A stretch of 14,861 bases of DNA from DASVDK01 sp036562265 [NCBI: Thermodesulfobacteriota bacterium] (GTDB lineage Bacteria > DASVDK01). The position numbers and the translations under genes were made by a program. Shown one piece after another: positions 1 through 11,472 of the stretch. The notes beneath the pieces were generated by a model, which made no database searches, was not told the DNA's origin, and was given only the letters and a program-made list of their open reading frames with translations. Every line of letters begins with the position of its first letter. Position 1 is the stretch's first letter. Where the stretch lies: assembly GCA_036562265.1 (NCBI GenBank), contig DATCKS010000512.1:1-14861 (forward strand). Direction: 5' to 3'.

Positions 1-78
1 AGCACCGGCCCCCACCTCCACTACGAGGTGCGGGTGAACGGGGTTCCGGTCAACCCCGCCAAGTACATCCTGGACTAG
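1..78 (+). CDS. M23 family metallopeptidase, C-terminal end only (partial)
   Basis: Reading frame open from base 1, giving the last 25 residues and a TAG stop. The visible G-P-H-L-H-Y-E-V string is the end of a peptidase M23 (LytM/lysostaphin-like) domain, where the H-x-H pair supplies a zinc ligand and a catalytic histidine. The following V-R-V-N-G-x-P-V-N-P and final K-Y-I-L are typical of the last strand of these domains. The family cuts peptidoglycan cross-bridges or acts as a non-catalytic activator of amidases (EnvC/NlpD type), and works in the periplasm or at the cell surface. The N-terminus, with any signal peptide, coiled coil or LysM repeats, lies outside the window, so the subtype cannot be decided. 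The gene ends its own transcription unit, because a strong terminator follows. Confidence 0.85.
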   Translation, partial: STGPHLHYEVRVNGVPVNPAKYILD

Positions 79-193
79 CGGGCGCGAAGCGCCGTCCGCC
101 ACCCGCGCGCGGCCGGCCGGCGACCGGGCGCCGCGCGGCGCCTTCTCAAGGCGGCCGGCGCGAGCGGGCAGGCGCCTCCAACGAGGGACGTCG

Positions 194-223
194 GGGCCCG
201 GGTGCGAAGCCCGGGCCCTTTTT
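194..223 (+). terminator. Intrinsic terminator after the M23 peptidase gene
   Basis: A perfect 9-bp GC-only inverted repeat (GGGCCCGGG at 194-202, CCCGGGCCC at 210-218) has a 7-nt loop and is followed directly by five T residues (219-223). This is a textbook rho-independent terminator. The 115 bases between the peptidase stop and this hairpin contain only smaller GC-rich inverted repeats (81-93, 127-142, 139-153) without T-tracts, and no credible ORF. Confidence 0.9.
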
Positions 224-239
224 CGTGCCCCGGCCCGCC

Positions 240-269
240 TTGCGGGGCCTCCGGCCGAGCGGCTACAAT
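240..269 (+). promoter_or_regulatory. Putative sigma-70 promoter for secA
   Basis: A -10-like TACAAT (264-269) lies 18 bp downstream of a weak -35-like TTGCGG (240-245). It sits between the upstream terminator and the secA ribosome binding site, which predicts a start near 276 and a short leader. The TACAAT box stands out from its GC-rich surroundings. The -35 match is poor, so this is a motif-based inference. Confidence 0.5.
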
Positions 270-302
270 TCGGGGCCTCGAACCCCAAGGAGTTTCCAGT
301 AC

Positions 303-3050
<2,748 letters not shown>

Positions 3051-3096
3051 GCAGACGGCCAGGAGGATGCGAGGCTCGACCGTCCGGCCCGCGTAT

Positions 3097-3125
3097 TTGA
3101 AAGTTCGCGATCGTCGAGGTATAAG
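3097..3125 (+). promoter_or_regulatory. Strong sigma-70-like promoter for the rpsB-tsf operon
   Basis: TTGAAA (3097-3102) and TATAAG (3120-3125) are separated by exactly 17 bp, a near-consensus arrangement within an unusually AT-rich patch of this GC-rich genome. The predicted start, near 3132, leaves a leader of about 220 nt before the rpsB GTG. The position between secA and rpsB is the expected place for the promoter of a highly expressed ribosomal-protein operon. Confidence 0.7.
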
Positions 3126-3131
3126 GCCCGA

Positions 3132-3353
3132 ATGCAGTAAATACGCACGCCCTCGGCCGTATACCCCTTCGGTGCCCTACCCCCTCCACGAGACCGAGAC
3201 GCGCAAGGGACCCGCCGGCGAGGCTGGCGGCGCCCACGAAGCTCGCGGTCAGTCGTGCCCGGTCGCGGACCGGCAGGAGGCGAGGCGGGGTCTCGGGGGT
3301 CCCGGGATGGACCCGGGCGGTCCGGGCGGACGACCAACCGACAGGAGCCACAC
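3132..3353 (+). promoter_or_regulatory. Structured 5' leader of rpsB
   Basis: The secA-rpsB gap (3051-3353, 303 bp) has no credible gene. Downstream of the promoter it holds a series of hairpins. The first is CCGCCGG (3212-3218) with CTGGCGG (3224-3230), 7 bp including one G-U. The second is CCGGTC (3259-3264) with GACCGG (3268-3273), with a 3-nt loop. The third is GGGTCC (3297-3302) with GGACCC (3309-3314), which competes with CCCGGG (3301-3306) pairing to CCCGGG (3312-3317). None has a T-tract, so these are not terminators. A long structured leader fits autogenous control by S2, known in other bacteria, but no specific S2-binding consensus was recognised. The first part of the gap (3051-3096) shows only a weak 5-bp stem. 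Confidence 0.45.
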
Positions 3354-4223
3354 GTGTCCGCTCTCACCGTGAAGGAGCTGCTGGAGGCCGGGGTTCACTT
3401 CGGCCACCAGACGAAGCGCTGGAACCCGAAGATGAAGCCGTACATCTTCGGGGCGCGCAACGGCATCTACATCATCGACCTGCAGAAGACCGTCCGCATG
3501 TACCGCGAGGCGTACGCCTTCGTGCGCGACACCGTGGCGCGCGGTGAGACGGTGCTCTTCGTGGGGACCAAGAAGCAGGCGCAGGAGCCGATCGCCGAGG
3601 AGGCGAAGCGCTGCGGGATGTACTACGTGAACTCGCGCTGGCTCGGCGGCATGCTGACCAACTTCTCGACCATCAAGAAGTCGATCGACCGGCTCCGCAA
3701 GCTCGAGCAGATGCGCGAGGAAGGGACGTACGACGTCCTGCCCAAGAAGGAGGTCGCGGCTCTCGAGCGCGAGCGCGAGAAGCTCGAGCGCTCGCTCGGC
3801 GGCATCAAGGACATGACCCGGCTGCCGGGCTGCGTGTTCATCATCGACACGCGCAAGGAGAAGATCGCCGTCGGCGAGGCCAAGCGGCTCGGCATCCCGA
3901 CCGTGGCGGTCGTCGACACCAACTGCGACCCCGACGAGATCGATTACGTCATCCCCGGCAACGACGACGCCATCCGGGCCATCAAGCTCTTCACCTCGAA
4001 GATCGCCGATGCGGTGATCGAGGGGAAGGTCCTCTTCGAGGAGCAGGCACGTGCGGCCGGCGGCCCCCGCGGCCGGCGCGACCAGGACGCCGCGGCCGAG
4101 CTGGCGGCGATCGCCGAGAAGGAGGCGGGCGAGCGCGAGGGACGGGGCGGCCGCGGGCGCCGCGGCGGGCAGACCCGCGACGCCGAGGGCGAGAAGCCGT
4201 CGGCCGCGGCGGCCGGAGAGTAG
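3354..4223 (+). CDS. rpsB: 30S ribosomal protein S2
   Basis: 289-aa S2, a late-assembling small-subunit protein needed for S1 docking and translation initiation. The N-terminus reads [22 protein letters not shown], the family signature, followed by the I-I-D-L-Q-K-T region and the central coiled-coil insertion ([14 protein letters not shown]). The GTG at 3354 is preceded by AGGAG (3343-3347) at 6 nt and begins the conserved part almost at once. Upstream in-frame ATGs would add a Gly/Arg-rich leader with no family match. The protein is longer than E. coli S2 (about 240 aa). From about residue 233 to the end it carries a charged Arg/Gly/Glu/Ala-rich tail, probably disordered. One base separates the stop from the tsf start, so expression is likely coupled. 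Confidence 0.97.
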   Translation: MSALTVKELLEAGVHFGHQTKRWNPKMKPYIFGARNGIYIIDLQKTVRMYREAYAFVRDTVARGETVLFVGTKKQAQEPIAEEAKRCGMYYVNSRWLGGMLTNFSTIKKSIDRLRKLEQMREEGTYDVLPKKEVAALEREREKLERSLGGIKDMTRLPGCVFIIDTRKEKIAVGEAKRLGIPTVAVVDTNCDPDEIDYVIPGNDDAIRAIKLFTSKIADAVIEGKVLFEEQARAAGGPRGRRDQDAAAELAAIAEKEAGEREGRGGRGRRGGQTRDAEGEKPSAAAAGE

Positions 4224-4224
4224 C

Positions 4225-5846
<1,622 letters not shown>

Positions 5847-5849
5847 GTC

Positions 5850-6407
5850 ATGGTCAACGACGTCCTCGCCGACCTCAGGAAGAGCTGCGAGAAGGCGCTC
5901 GAGGCGCTGCGCAAGGAGTTCGCGACGGTGCGCACGGGGCGCGCGTCGCTGTCGCTCCTCGACCACGTCCGGGTCGACTACTACGGTTCGCAGATGCCGA
6001 TCAACCAGGTCGCGACGATGCGGGTCGCCGATGCGCGGCTGATCGTCATCGAGCCCTGGGACCAGAAGGCGCTGCCGGAGATCGAGAAGGCCATCCAGAA
6101 GTCGGGGCTCGGCCTCACGCCGGCGAACGACGGCAAGCTGATCCGCCTGCCGGTGCCGCCCCTGACCGAGGAGCGCCGCCGGGAGCTGGTCAAGGTCCTG
6201 CACCGGATGGCCGAGACCGGCCGCGTGGCGATCCGCAACGCTCGGCACGAGGCGCTCGACATGCTGAAGGACCTCGAGAAGGAGAAGGCCATCTCCGAGG
6301 ACGAGCACCGAAGGGGGCGCGACGAGGTGCAGAAGGTGGTCGACCTCTACACGAGCCGCATCGCCGAGACGCTCGCGGCCAAAGAAAAGGAGCTGATGGA
6401 GGTCTGA
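5850..6407 (+). CDS. frr: Ribosome recycling factor
   Basis: 185-aa RRF, which with EF-G splits post-termination ribosomes so they can be reused. The protein begins [16 protein letters not shown] and carries V-R-T-G-R-A-S, followed by [12 protein letters not shown] in the small domain. The [19 protein letters not shown] segment leads into the third helix of the three-helix bundle. The length equals that of E. coli RRF. The ATG at 5850 follows the pyrH stop by 3 bp. The Shine-Dalgarno is only a G-run (about 5839-5843), so coupling to pyrH is likely. The pyrH-frr adjacency is widely conserved. Confidence 0.98.
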   Translation: MVNDVLADLRKSCEKALEALRKEFATVRTGRASLSLLDHVRVDYYGSQMPINQVATMRVADARLIVIEPWDQKALPEIEKAIQKSGLGLTPANDGKLIRLPVPPLTEERRRELVKVLHRMAETGRVAIRNARHEALDMLKDLEKEKAISEDEHRRGRDEVQKVVDLYTSRIAETLAAKEKELMEV

Positions 6408-7171
6408 TGGACGTTCAGCTCGACCCGAGCCGCCTGCCGCGCCACCTGGCCATCATCATGGACGGCAACGGCCGGTGGGCCACGGCGCGGGCGCTCTCCC
6501 GGATCCACGGCCACCAGCGGGGACTCGAGGCGGCCAAGGAGGTCATCCGGACCTCGCGAGAGCTCGGGATCCCGGTCCTCACCCTGTTCGCCTTCTCGTC
6601 GGAGAACTGGCGCCGGCCGCCGGAGGAGGTGACGGCCCTCATGGACCTCCTCCGCATCCACCTGCGCGAGCAGCTCTCGGAGCTCCTCGAGCACAACATC
6701 CGCCTGACCGCGATCGGGCGGCTCGGCGACCTGCCGCCCGACGTCCGGGAGATCCTCGAGGAGGTGGTCGAGCGGACGAAGGGCAACGACGGCATGATCC
6801 TCAACGTCGCCCTCTCCTACGGCGGCCGCTCGGAGATCGTCCATGCGGTCCGGCGGCTCGTGGCCGACCTGGCCCAGGGGGGGCGGCTGTCCGAGCCGTC
6901 GGTCATCACCGAGGAGCTGCTCTCGGCGTACCTCGACACGGCCGGCCTGCCCGATCCGGACTTCCTCGTGCGCACGAGCGGCGAGTTCCGGCTCTCGAAC
7001 TTCCTCCTCTGGCAGCTCGCCTACACGGAGATCTACGTCACGCCCACGCTCTGGCCCGACTTCCGCCGGGCCGACCTCATCGAGGCGCTCGCCGACTTCC
7101 AGCGCCGCGAGCGTCGATTCGGCCAGACGAGCCAGCAGCTCGCGGGCGACCTGGCCGCCTCGCCCCGGTAG
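6407..7171 (+). CDS. uppS: Undecaprenyl diphosphate synthase (cis-prenyltransferase)
   Basis: 254-aa cytosolic enzyme that adds IPP units in cis to farnesyl-PP, making the C55 lipid carrier for peptidoglycan and O-antigen. The signature M-D-G-N-G-R-W lies at residues 18-24, with D19 equivalent to the catalytic Asp of E. coli UppS. Further motifs are [17 protein letters not shown] and the terminal T-P-T-L-W-P-D-F. The ATG shares its A with the frr stop (TGATG), indicating translational coupling. GGAGGT (6398-6403) is close, at 3 nt, and AAGGAG (6387-6392) lies further up. The symbol uppS (ispU) is used because bacterial members next to frr and cdsA are usually C55 synthases. Chain length cannot be read from the sequence. 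Confidence 0.96.
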   Translation: MDVQLDPSRLPRHLAIIMDGNGRWATARALSRIHGHQRGLEAAKEVIRTSRELGIPVLTLFAFSSENWRRPPEEVTALMDLLRIHLREQLSELLEHNIRLTAIGRLGDLPPDVREILEEVVERTKGNDGMILNVALSYGGRSEIVHAVRRLVADLAQGGRLSEPSVITEELLSAYLDTAGLPDPDFLVRTSGEFRLSNFLLWQLAYTEIYVTPTLWPDFRRADLIEALADFQRRERRFGQTSQQLAGDLAASPR

Positions 7172-7188
7172 CCGCGGGGCGCTCGGGC

Positions 7189-7998
7189 GTGCATCGCCAG
7201 CGCGTCGTCGTCGCCCTGATCGGCCTGCCGCTCCTCCTGGCGGTGCTGTTCCTGGCGCCGCTCTGGGCGTTCGGCTGCGCCGTCGCGGTCGCGGCGGCCG
7301 GCGTGCAGGTGGAGTTCTACCGGCTCCATGCCGCGCGGCTCGCGACGGCCGAGTGGCGCGCCGCGGTGCTTTTCGGCCTCGTCACGAGCCTTGCCGCCGT
7401 CACCGGGGAGCCGGCGGCGGTCCTGGCGATGCTGATCGCGTCCGCCTTCGCCGTCTTCCTCTACGCGCTCTTCCGGCCGGAGGCGATGCGGACGGCGGCC
7501 GAGCGGGTGGGGCTGCTCGTGCTCGGCCTCGTCTACGGCCCCGTGCTGCTGTCCCACACCGTGCTCGCCCGCGCGCTGCCGGACGACCTCGGCGTCGGGA
7601 CGGTGCTCTTCGCCCTGGCGGCGGCGTGGGGCGGCGACACCGCGGCCTATTACGGCGGCAAGTCGTTCGGCCGGCGCAAGCTCTACCCCGCCGTGAGCCC
7701 CGGGAAGACCTGGGAAGGGGCGGTGGCGGGGCTTGCCGGCACGGTCGTCGCCGCGCTGCTCGTCCGCGCCTGGCTCCTGCCGGACCTCCCGGTCCGCCAC
7801 GCCCTCCTCCTCGGCGCCGTCGCCGCGGTGGTGGGCCAGCTCGGGGACCTCTGCGAGTCGCTCCTCAAGCGGGGCGCCGGCGTCAAGGACTCGGGCGGCC
7901 TCCTCCCGGGCCACGGCGGCCTCCTCGACCGCCTCGACTCGTTCCTCTTCGTGGTCCCGCTCGTCTACTATTACGTGCGGGTTCTGGAGGTGGCATGA
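7189..7998 (+). CDS. cdsA: Phosphatidate cytidylyltransferase (CDP-diacylglycerol synthase)
   Basis: 269-aa polytopic inner-membrane enzyme that converts phosphatidic acid and CTP to CDP-diacylglycerol, the precursor of PE, PG and cardiolipin. The CDS signature spans residues 224-250: S-L-L-K-R, then K-D-S-G-G-L-L-P-G-H-G-G, then D-R-L-D, matching the PROSITE-type pattern in full. S-P-G-K-T-W-E-G lies further upstream, as in the family. Several hydrophobic segments rich in Leu/Ala/Val are visible, the first directly after the N-terminus (A-L-I-G-L-P-L-L-L-A-V-L-F-L-A-P). The GTG at 7189 is chosen because it lies just after the uppS stop (17 bp) and starts one short basic stretch before the first membrane span. 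The Shine-Dalgarno is weak (a G-run near 7176-7179). Confidence 0.94.
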   Translation: MHRQRVVVALIGLPLLLAVLFLAPLWAFGCAVAVAAAGVQVEFYRLHAARLATAEWRAAVLFGLVTSLAAVTGEPAAVLAMLIASAFAVFLYALFRPEAMRTAAERVGLLVLGLVYGPVLLSHTVLARALPDDLGVGTVLFALAAAWGGDTAAYYGGKSFGRRKLYPAVSPGKTWEGAVAGLAGTVVAALLVRAWLLPDLPVRHALLLGAVAAVVGQLGDLCESLLKRGAGVKDSGGLLPGHGGLLDRLDSFLFVVPLVYYYVRVLEVA

Positions 7999-8030
7999 GC
8001 CGCCTCCGAGGCGAGGAAGGTATACCGTGA
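7995..8030 (+). CDS. Possible 11-codon coupling ORF between cdsA and dxr
   Basis: ATG at 7995 overlaps the cdsA stop (ATGA), with GGAGGT (7986-7991) 3 nt upstream. It encodes M-S-R-L-R-G-E-E-G-I-P and ends in TGA at 8028-8030, which overlaps the dxr GTG (GTGA). The double overlap and a good Shine-Dalgarno would let ribosomes pass from cdsA to dxr. No homology can be claimed for so short a peptide, and dxr has its own AGGAAGG, so this may be chance. Confidence 0.25.
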   Translation: MSRLRGEEGIP

Positions 8031-9250
8031 CGAGCCCGCGCTCCGCACCCACTCGCAAGCGTCTCGCCCTGCTCGGCTCCACCGGGTCGATCGGCGTGAA
8101 CACGCTCGACATCGTCGCGACCTTCCCCGAGCGCTTCTCGGTCGTCGCGATGGCCGCGGGGCAGCGCGTCGAGCTGCTCGCCGAGCAGGTGTGCCGGTTC
8201 CGCCCCCGCCTGGTCTCGGTGCGCGACGCCGCCGCGGCGGCGGCGCTCGAGGCCCGGCTGCCGGCCGGGCTCGACGTGGAGGTCCGCTGGGGCACCGAGG
8301 GGGCGGTGGCGGTGGCCACGCACGAGGCGGCCGACCTGGTCGTCTCGGCGATCGTCGGCGCCGCCGGCCTCGAGCCGACCTACGCCGCCATCCGGGCCGG
8401 CAAGTCGGTGGCGGTGGCCAACAAGGAGCCGCTCGTCATGGCGGGCGCCCTCGTGATGGGGGAGGCGGCGCGCCAGGGGGTGCAGGTCTTCCCCATCGAC
8501 AGCGAGCACTCGGCCATCTTCCAGTCGCTCGCCGGCCACCGGAAAGCCGACGTCCGGCGCCTCATCCTCACCGCCTCGGGCGGGCCGTTCCTGAACGTGC
8601 CGCGCGAGCGCCTGGCCCACGTGACCGTCGCCGAGGCGCTGAACCACCCCAACTGGCGCATGGGGCCCAAGATCACCATCGACTCGGCGACCCTCATGAA
8701 CAAGGGGCTCGAGGTGATCGAGGCGTCGTGGCTCTTCGGCATCGAGCCCTCGCGCATCGCCATCCACGTCCACCCGCAGTCGATCGTGCACGCCATGGTC
8801 GAGTACATCGACGGCGCGGTCGTGGCCCAGATGGGGGTGCCCGACATGCGCGGGCCGATCGCCTACGCCCTGGCCTACCCGGACCGGCTGCCGGTGCCGC
8901 TGCCGCCGCTCGACCTCTGCGCGCTCGCCGGCCTCACGTTCCTGCCGCCCGACCACGAGCGGTTCCCGGCCGTGAACCTGGCCTACCGGGCCGCCCGGGT
9001 CGGCGGGACGCTGCCGGCGGTGCTGAACGCCGCCAACGAGGTGGCCGTGGCCGCCTTCCTCGAGGGCCGCCTCCCCTTTGCCGGGATCCCGGCGGTCATC
9101 GAGCGGGCGATGGACCTGCACGTCCCCCGCCCGATCGAGACGCTCGAGGACGTCCTTGCCGCCGACGCCGACGGCCGCCGCCTGGCCGAGGAGCAGCTCG
9201 CCGGGCTCGCCCCCTCCGGGCCGCCGTCCCCGATCCGGGCGGCGACGTAG
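8027..9250 (+). CDS. dxr: 1-deoxy-D-xylulose 5-phosphate reductoisomerase
   Basis: 407-aa NADPH enzyme that rearranges and reduces DXP to MEP, the first committed step of the MEP isoprenoid pathway (IspC, the target of fosmidomycin). The NADPH site G-S-T-G-S-I-G is at residues 17-23. The metal ligands are D158 and E160 in P-I-D-S-E-H-S-A and E229 in M-N-K-G-L-E. The catalytic loop region N-H-P-N-W-R-M-G-P-K-I-T-I-D-S-A-T and H-P-Q-S-I-V-H are intact. The length is near that of E. coli Dxr (398 aa). The GTG at 8027 has AGGAAGG (8014-8020) 6 nt upstream and gives a short basic N-terminal tail before the first strand. It lies 28 bp after cdsA and is probably co-transcribed with it. The product ultimately supplies IPP to the UppS encoded two genes upstream. 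Confidence 0.97.
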   Translation: MTSPRSAPTRKRLALLGSTGSIGVNTLDIVATFPERFSVVAMAAGQRVELLAEQVCRFRPRLVSVRDAAAAAALEARLPAGLDVEVRWGTEGAVAVATHEAADLVVSAIVGAAGLEPTYAAIRAGKSVAVANKEPLVMAGALVMGEAARQGVQVFPIDSEHSAIFQSLAGHRKADVRRLILTASGGPFLNVPRERLAHVTVAEALNHPNWRMGPKITIDSATLMNKGLEVIEASWLFGIEPSRIAIHVHPQSIVHAMVEYIDGAVVAQMGVPDMRGPIAYALAYPDRLPVPLPPLDLCALAGLTFLPPDHERFPAVNLAYRAARVGGTLPAVLNAANEVAVAAFLEGRLPFAGIPAVIERAMDLHVPRPIETLEDVLAADADGRRLAEEQLAGLAPSGPPSPIRAAT

Positions 9251-9294
9251 CTCGCCGCGCCCATCGCCCCCGGGTGGGGAGGGCCGGCCGGTGC

Positions 9295-9316
9295 CCGGCG
9301 GATGGGGCCCCGCCGG
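9295..9316 (+). other. Hairpin between dxr and rseP
   Basis: A perfect 7-bp inverted repeat (CCGGCGG at 9295-9301, CCGCCGG at 9310-9316) with an 8-nt loop lies 44 bp after the dxr stop. No T-run follows, so it is not a standard intrinsic terminator. It could stabilise the 3' end of the upstream mRNA or be chance in GC-rich DNA. Confidence 0.35.
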
Positions 9317-9329
9317 CAAAGGGGACCGG

Positions 9330-9359
9330 GTGACGGCGGCGCGCCGTTGGTGGTAGACT
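9330..9359 (+). promoter_or_regulatory. Possible promoter for rseP-tsaB
   Basis: TAGACT (9354-9359), preceded by TGG, lies 18 bp after GTGACG (9330-9335), which matches the TTGACA consensus at four positions. The 136-bp dxr-rseP gap is the largest inside this gene run, apart from the one before rpsB, which makes a secondary promoter reasonable. The motifs are only moderate. Confidence 0.35.
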
Positions 9360-9386
9360 CCTGCTCCTTTGGACCCGGAGGGACCA

Positions 9387-10541
9387 GTGCCCGAGTTCAT
9401 GGCCGCAATCAGCGTCGGCGCCGTCGGCGGGGTGCTCGAGAAGCTCCTCCTCATCGTCTTCGTCCTGGGCGTCCTCATCTTCGTGCACGAACTCGGACAC
9501 TTCCTCTTCGCCAAGTGGTCCGGCGTCGGGGTCCTCAAGTTCTCGCTCGGCTTCGGGCCCACCCTCTTCGGCCGGCGGATCGGGGAAACCGAGTACGTCG
9601 TGTCGCTCATCCCGCTCGGCGGCTACGTGAAGATGGTCGGGGAGGGGGACGGGCCGGGGCAGGGCGGGGCGGAGTTCTCCGAGGCCGACCGGCATCGCGC
9701 GTTCGCCGTCCAGTCGGTCTGGAAGCGGTTCCTCATCGTCTTCGCCGGTCCCGGCTTCAACCTCCTCACGGCGGTCGTGCTCCTCACGGTGGCCGCCGCG
9801 GTCTTCGGGCTGCCGATTCCCACCGATCGGCCGATCGTCGGCGAGGTCGTGGAGACGCGGCCGCCGGAGGCCCCGTCGCCGGCGCAGGCGGCCGGCCTGC
9901 GGTCGGGCGACCGCGTCGTCAGCGTGAACGGCGCTCCGGTGGCCTCGTGGGAGGAGATGGCGAAGGCCATCAACGCCAGCGGCGGGCAGCCGATCGCGCT
10001 CGTCGTCGCGCGGGAGGGAGAGGGGGAGCTGACCCTCACGGTGCAGCCGCGCGAGGAGGTCGTGCGCGACATCTTCGGCGAGCCGATCGCCGGCGGGGAG
10101 CGGCGCTACGTCATCGGCATCCGTCCGGCGCCGGAGTACCAGGAGGTCTCGCTCCTCCAGTCGGTGCAGGTCGGCGCGATCGAGGCCTGGCGGATGACGG
10201 CGCTGACGGTCGAGGCGCTCGTCCGCCTCGTACAGGGCCGCATCTCGGCGAGCACCATCGGCGGGCCGCTGCTCATCGGCGAGCAGACCATCCGGCACGC
10301 GGAGCAGGGGGCCGTGGCGCTCCTGCGCTTCATGGCGCTCCTCAGCGTCAACCTCGGCGTCCTCAACCTCCTGCCGGTGCCGGTCCTCGACGGCGGGCAC
10401 CTCCTCTTCTTCGTCGTCGAGATGGTCACGCGACGGCCGGTCTCGCTCAGGACGCGCGAGATCGCGCAGCACGTCGGCCTCATGATGCTGCTCCTGCTCA
10501 TGGGGTTCGCCATCTTCAACGACATCCGGCGCTGGCTCTAG
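9387..10541 (+). CDS. rseP: Site-2 intramembrane zinc metalloprotease RseP
   Basis: 384-aa S2P protease of the inner membrane. In E. coli it cuts RseA after DegS to free sigma-E and also clears signal-peptide remnants. The first transmembrane helix carries the zinc motif H34-E-L-G-H38. A second hydrophobic segment contains F-A-G-P-G-F-N-L-L-T. One PDZ domain follows (A-A-G-L-R-S-G-D-R-V-V-S-V-N-G). The third zinc ligand, D335, is in P-V-L-D-G-G-H within a late helix, and a final hydrophobic helix ends the protein. It is shorter than E. coli RseP (about 450 aa, two PDZ domains) and seems to have a single PDZ. The GTG at 9387 has GGAGGG (9377-9382) 4 nt upstream. The TTG at 9369 and ATG at 9399 are alternatives with worse spacing. 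Its sigma-factor or anti-sigma partner is not in the window. Confidence 0.93.
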   Translation: MPEFMAAISVGAVGGVLEKLLLIVFVLGVLIFVHELGHFLFAKWSGVGVLKFSLGFGPTLFGRRIGETEYVVSLIPLGGYVKMVGEGDGPGQGGAEFSEADRHRAFAVQSVWKRFLIVFAGPGFNLLTAVVLLTVAAAVFGLPIPTDRPIVGEVVETRPPEAPSPAQAAGLRSGDRVVSVNGAPVASWEEMAKAINASGGQPIALVVAREGEGELTLTVQPREEVVRDIFGEPIAGGERRYVIGIRPAPEYQEVSLLQSVQVGAIEAWRMTALTVEALVRLVQGRISASTIGGPLLIGEQTIRHAEQGAVALLRFMALLSVNLGVLNLLPVPVLDGGHLLFFVVEMVTRRPVSLRTREIAQHVGLMMLLLLMGFAIFNDIRRWL

Positions 10542-10564
10542 GCGAGCGGCGACCCGGCCGCGCC

Positions 10565-11245
10565 GTGAAGGTCCTCGGCATCGACACCTCCACGCCCCGG
10601 GCGGCCATCGCGCTGACCGACGGCGACACGCTCGTGGCCGAGGCGCGCCTGCCGGCGAGGCGCGGCGAGGCCGAGCGGCTCCTGCCGGCCATCGACCGGC
10701 TCCTGTCCGACGCGCAGGTGGGGCTCGCCGAGCTTTCCGGCCTCGGCGTCGCGATCGGCCCGGGCTCGTTCACCGGCCTTCGGATCGGGCTGGCGACCGT
10801 CAAGGGACTCGCCCTGGGGGCCGGGCTGCGCGTGGTGGGGATCCCGAGCCTCGACGCCCTCGCGTGGCAGGTCCCCTGGGCGCTCCTCCCCGTCGTCCCG
10901 CTCCTCGACGCGCGGCGGGGCGAGGTCTACGGCGCCAGGTTCGAGCCTGGGGCGGGCGGCGCCCTCGCGCGCGTCACCGAGGACGCGGCGCTCGACCTCG
11001 AGGGGCTGGCGGCCCTGGTGGGGGACGGGCCGGCGCTGCTCGTCGGGCCGGGAGCCGATGCCTGGCGCGAGGCGGTGACGGCCCGCCTCGGGCTGCGCGC
11101 CCGCTTCGTCCCCCCCGAACTGGTCGGCCCGCGCGGCCTCGCCGTCGCGCGGCTCGCGGCCGCCCGCCTGGCCGCCGGCGAGGCCGACCCGGTCGATCGT
11201 CTGGTGCCGCGCTACGTGCGGGGGTTCGGGCGCGAGGCGTCCTGA
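10565..11245 (+). CDS. tsaB: tRNA threonylcarbamoyladenosine biosynthesis protein TsaB
   Basis: 226-aa ASKHA-fold protein that partners TsaD (and TsaE) to add t6A at position 37 of ANN-decoding tRNAs; TsaB itself is structural rather than catalytic. The N-terminal L-G-I-D-T-S-T (residues 4-10) and the G-P-G-S-F-T-G-L-R-I-G block (65-75) are the family signatures. The C-terminal P-R-Y-V-R-G fits the usual end of TsaB. The length matches typical members (about 230 aa). The GTG at 10565 is the only start near the fold, as the frame upstream has none before rseP. It lies 23 bp after rseP and has no strong Shine-Dalgarno, so it is probably coupled or read through from rseP. rimI, a frequent next gene, is absent here. 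Confidence 0.92.
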   Translation: MKVLGIDTSTPRAAIALTDGDTLVAEARLPARRGEAERLLPAIDRLLSDAQVGLAELSGLGVAIGPGSFTGLRIGLATVKGLALGAGLRVVGIPSLDALAWQVPWALLPVVPLLDARRGEVYGARFEPGAGGALARVTEDAALDLEGLAALVGDGPALLVGPGADAWREAVTARLGLRARFVPPELVGPRGLAVARLAAARLAAGEADPVDRLVPRYVRGFGREAS

Positions 11246-11367
11246 CGCCCGAGCGGCCGCGACCCGGGGAGGGCGGACGGCCGGCTCGCGCAGCGGGCGG
11301 GCCCCCGGCTGCCATGGACTCGGCATGCTATCATGCACGGGCGTGCTCCCCCCGCGTCCCCTCCGCG

Positions 11368-11396
11368 TTGACAACGCCGTGTGCCGGACGTATGCT
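11368..11396 (+). promoter_or_regulatory. Consensus sigma-70 promoter for the DUF465 gene
   Basis: A perfect -35 TTGACA (11368-11373) and TATGCT (11391-11396) are spaced by exactly 17 bp, the best promoter match in the window. The predicted start is near 11403, about 70 nt before the ATG. A second -10-like TATCAT (11329-11334) upstream has no good -35. The rest of the tsaB-DUF465 gap (11246-11367) holds an imperfect stem (11251-11287) and no ORF. Confidence 0.75.
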
Positions 11397-11472
11397 CCCG
11401 CGAAAGGGGTCGCGCACCTCGAGGGCGGCGGCCCGCGCCGCCGCTTCCCTCCTGTCTTTCGGGGGAACGTTC

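Noticed and set aside
225-302. Upstream in-frame extension of SecA
   Set aside because: It would add 26 residues with no family match and overlap the putative promoter and the ribosome binding site at 287-292.
3054-3084. Inverted repeat after secA as a terminator
   Set aside because: Only 5 bp with a 21-nt loop and no T-tract. No clear terminator for secA was found.
9295-9316. Hairpin after dxr as an intrinsic terminator
   Set aside because: No T-run follows the stem; the next bases are CAAAGGGG. Kept only as a structural feature.
9369-9386. TTG at 9369 as the rseP start
   Set aside because: It lies about 10 bp past the putative -10 box and before the GGAGGG site. GTG 9387 is correctly spaced after that site.
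7883-9610. Long minus-strand frame (575 codons) opposite dxr
   Set aside because: Shadow of dxr and the rseP start. The composition is Arg/Gly/His-rich, with no family motif and no Shine-Dalgarno or promoter logic.
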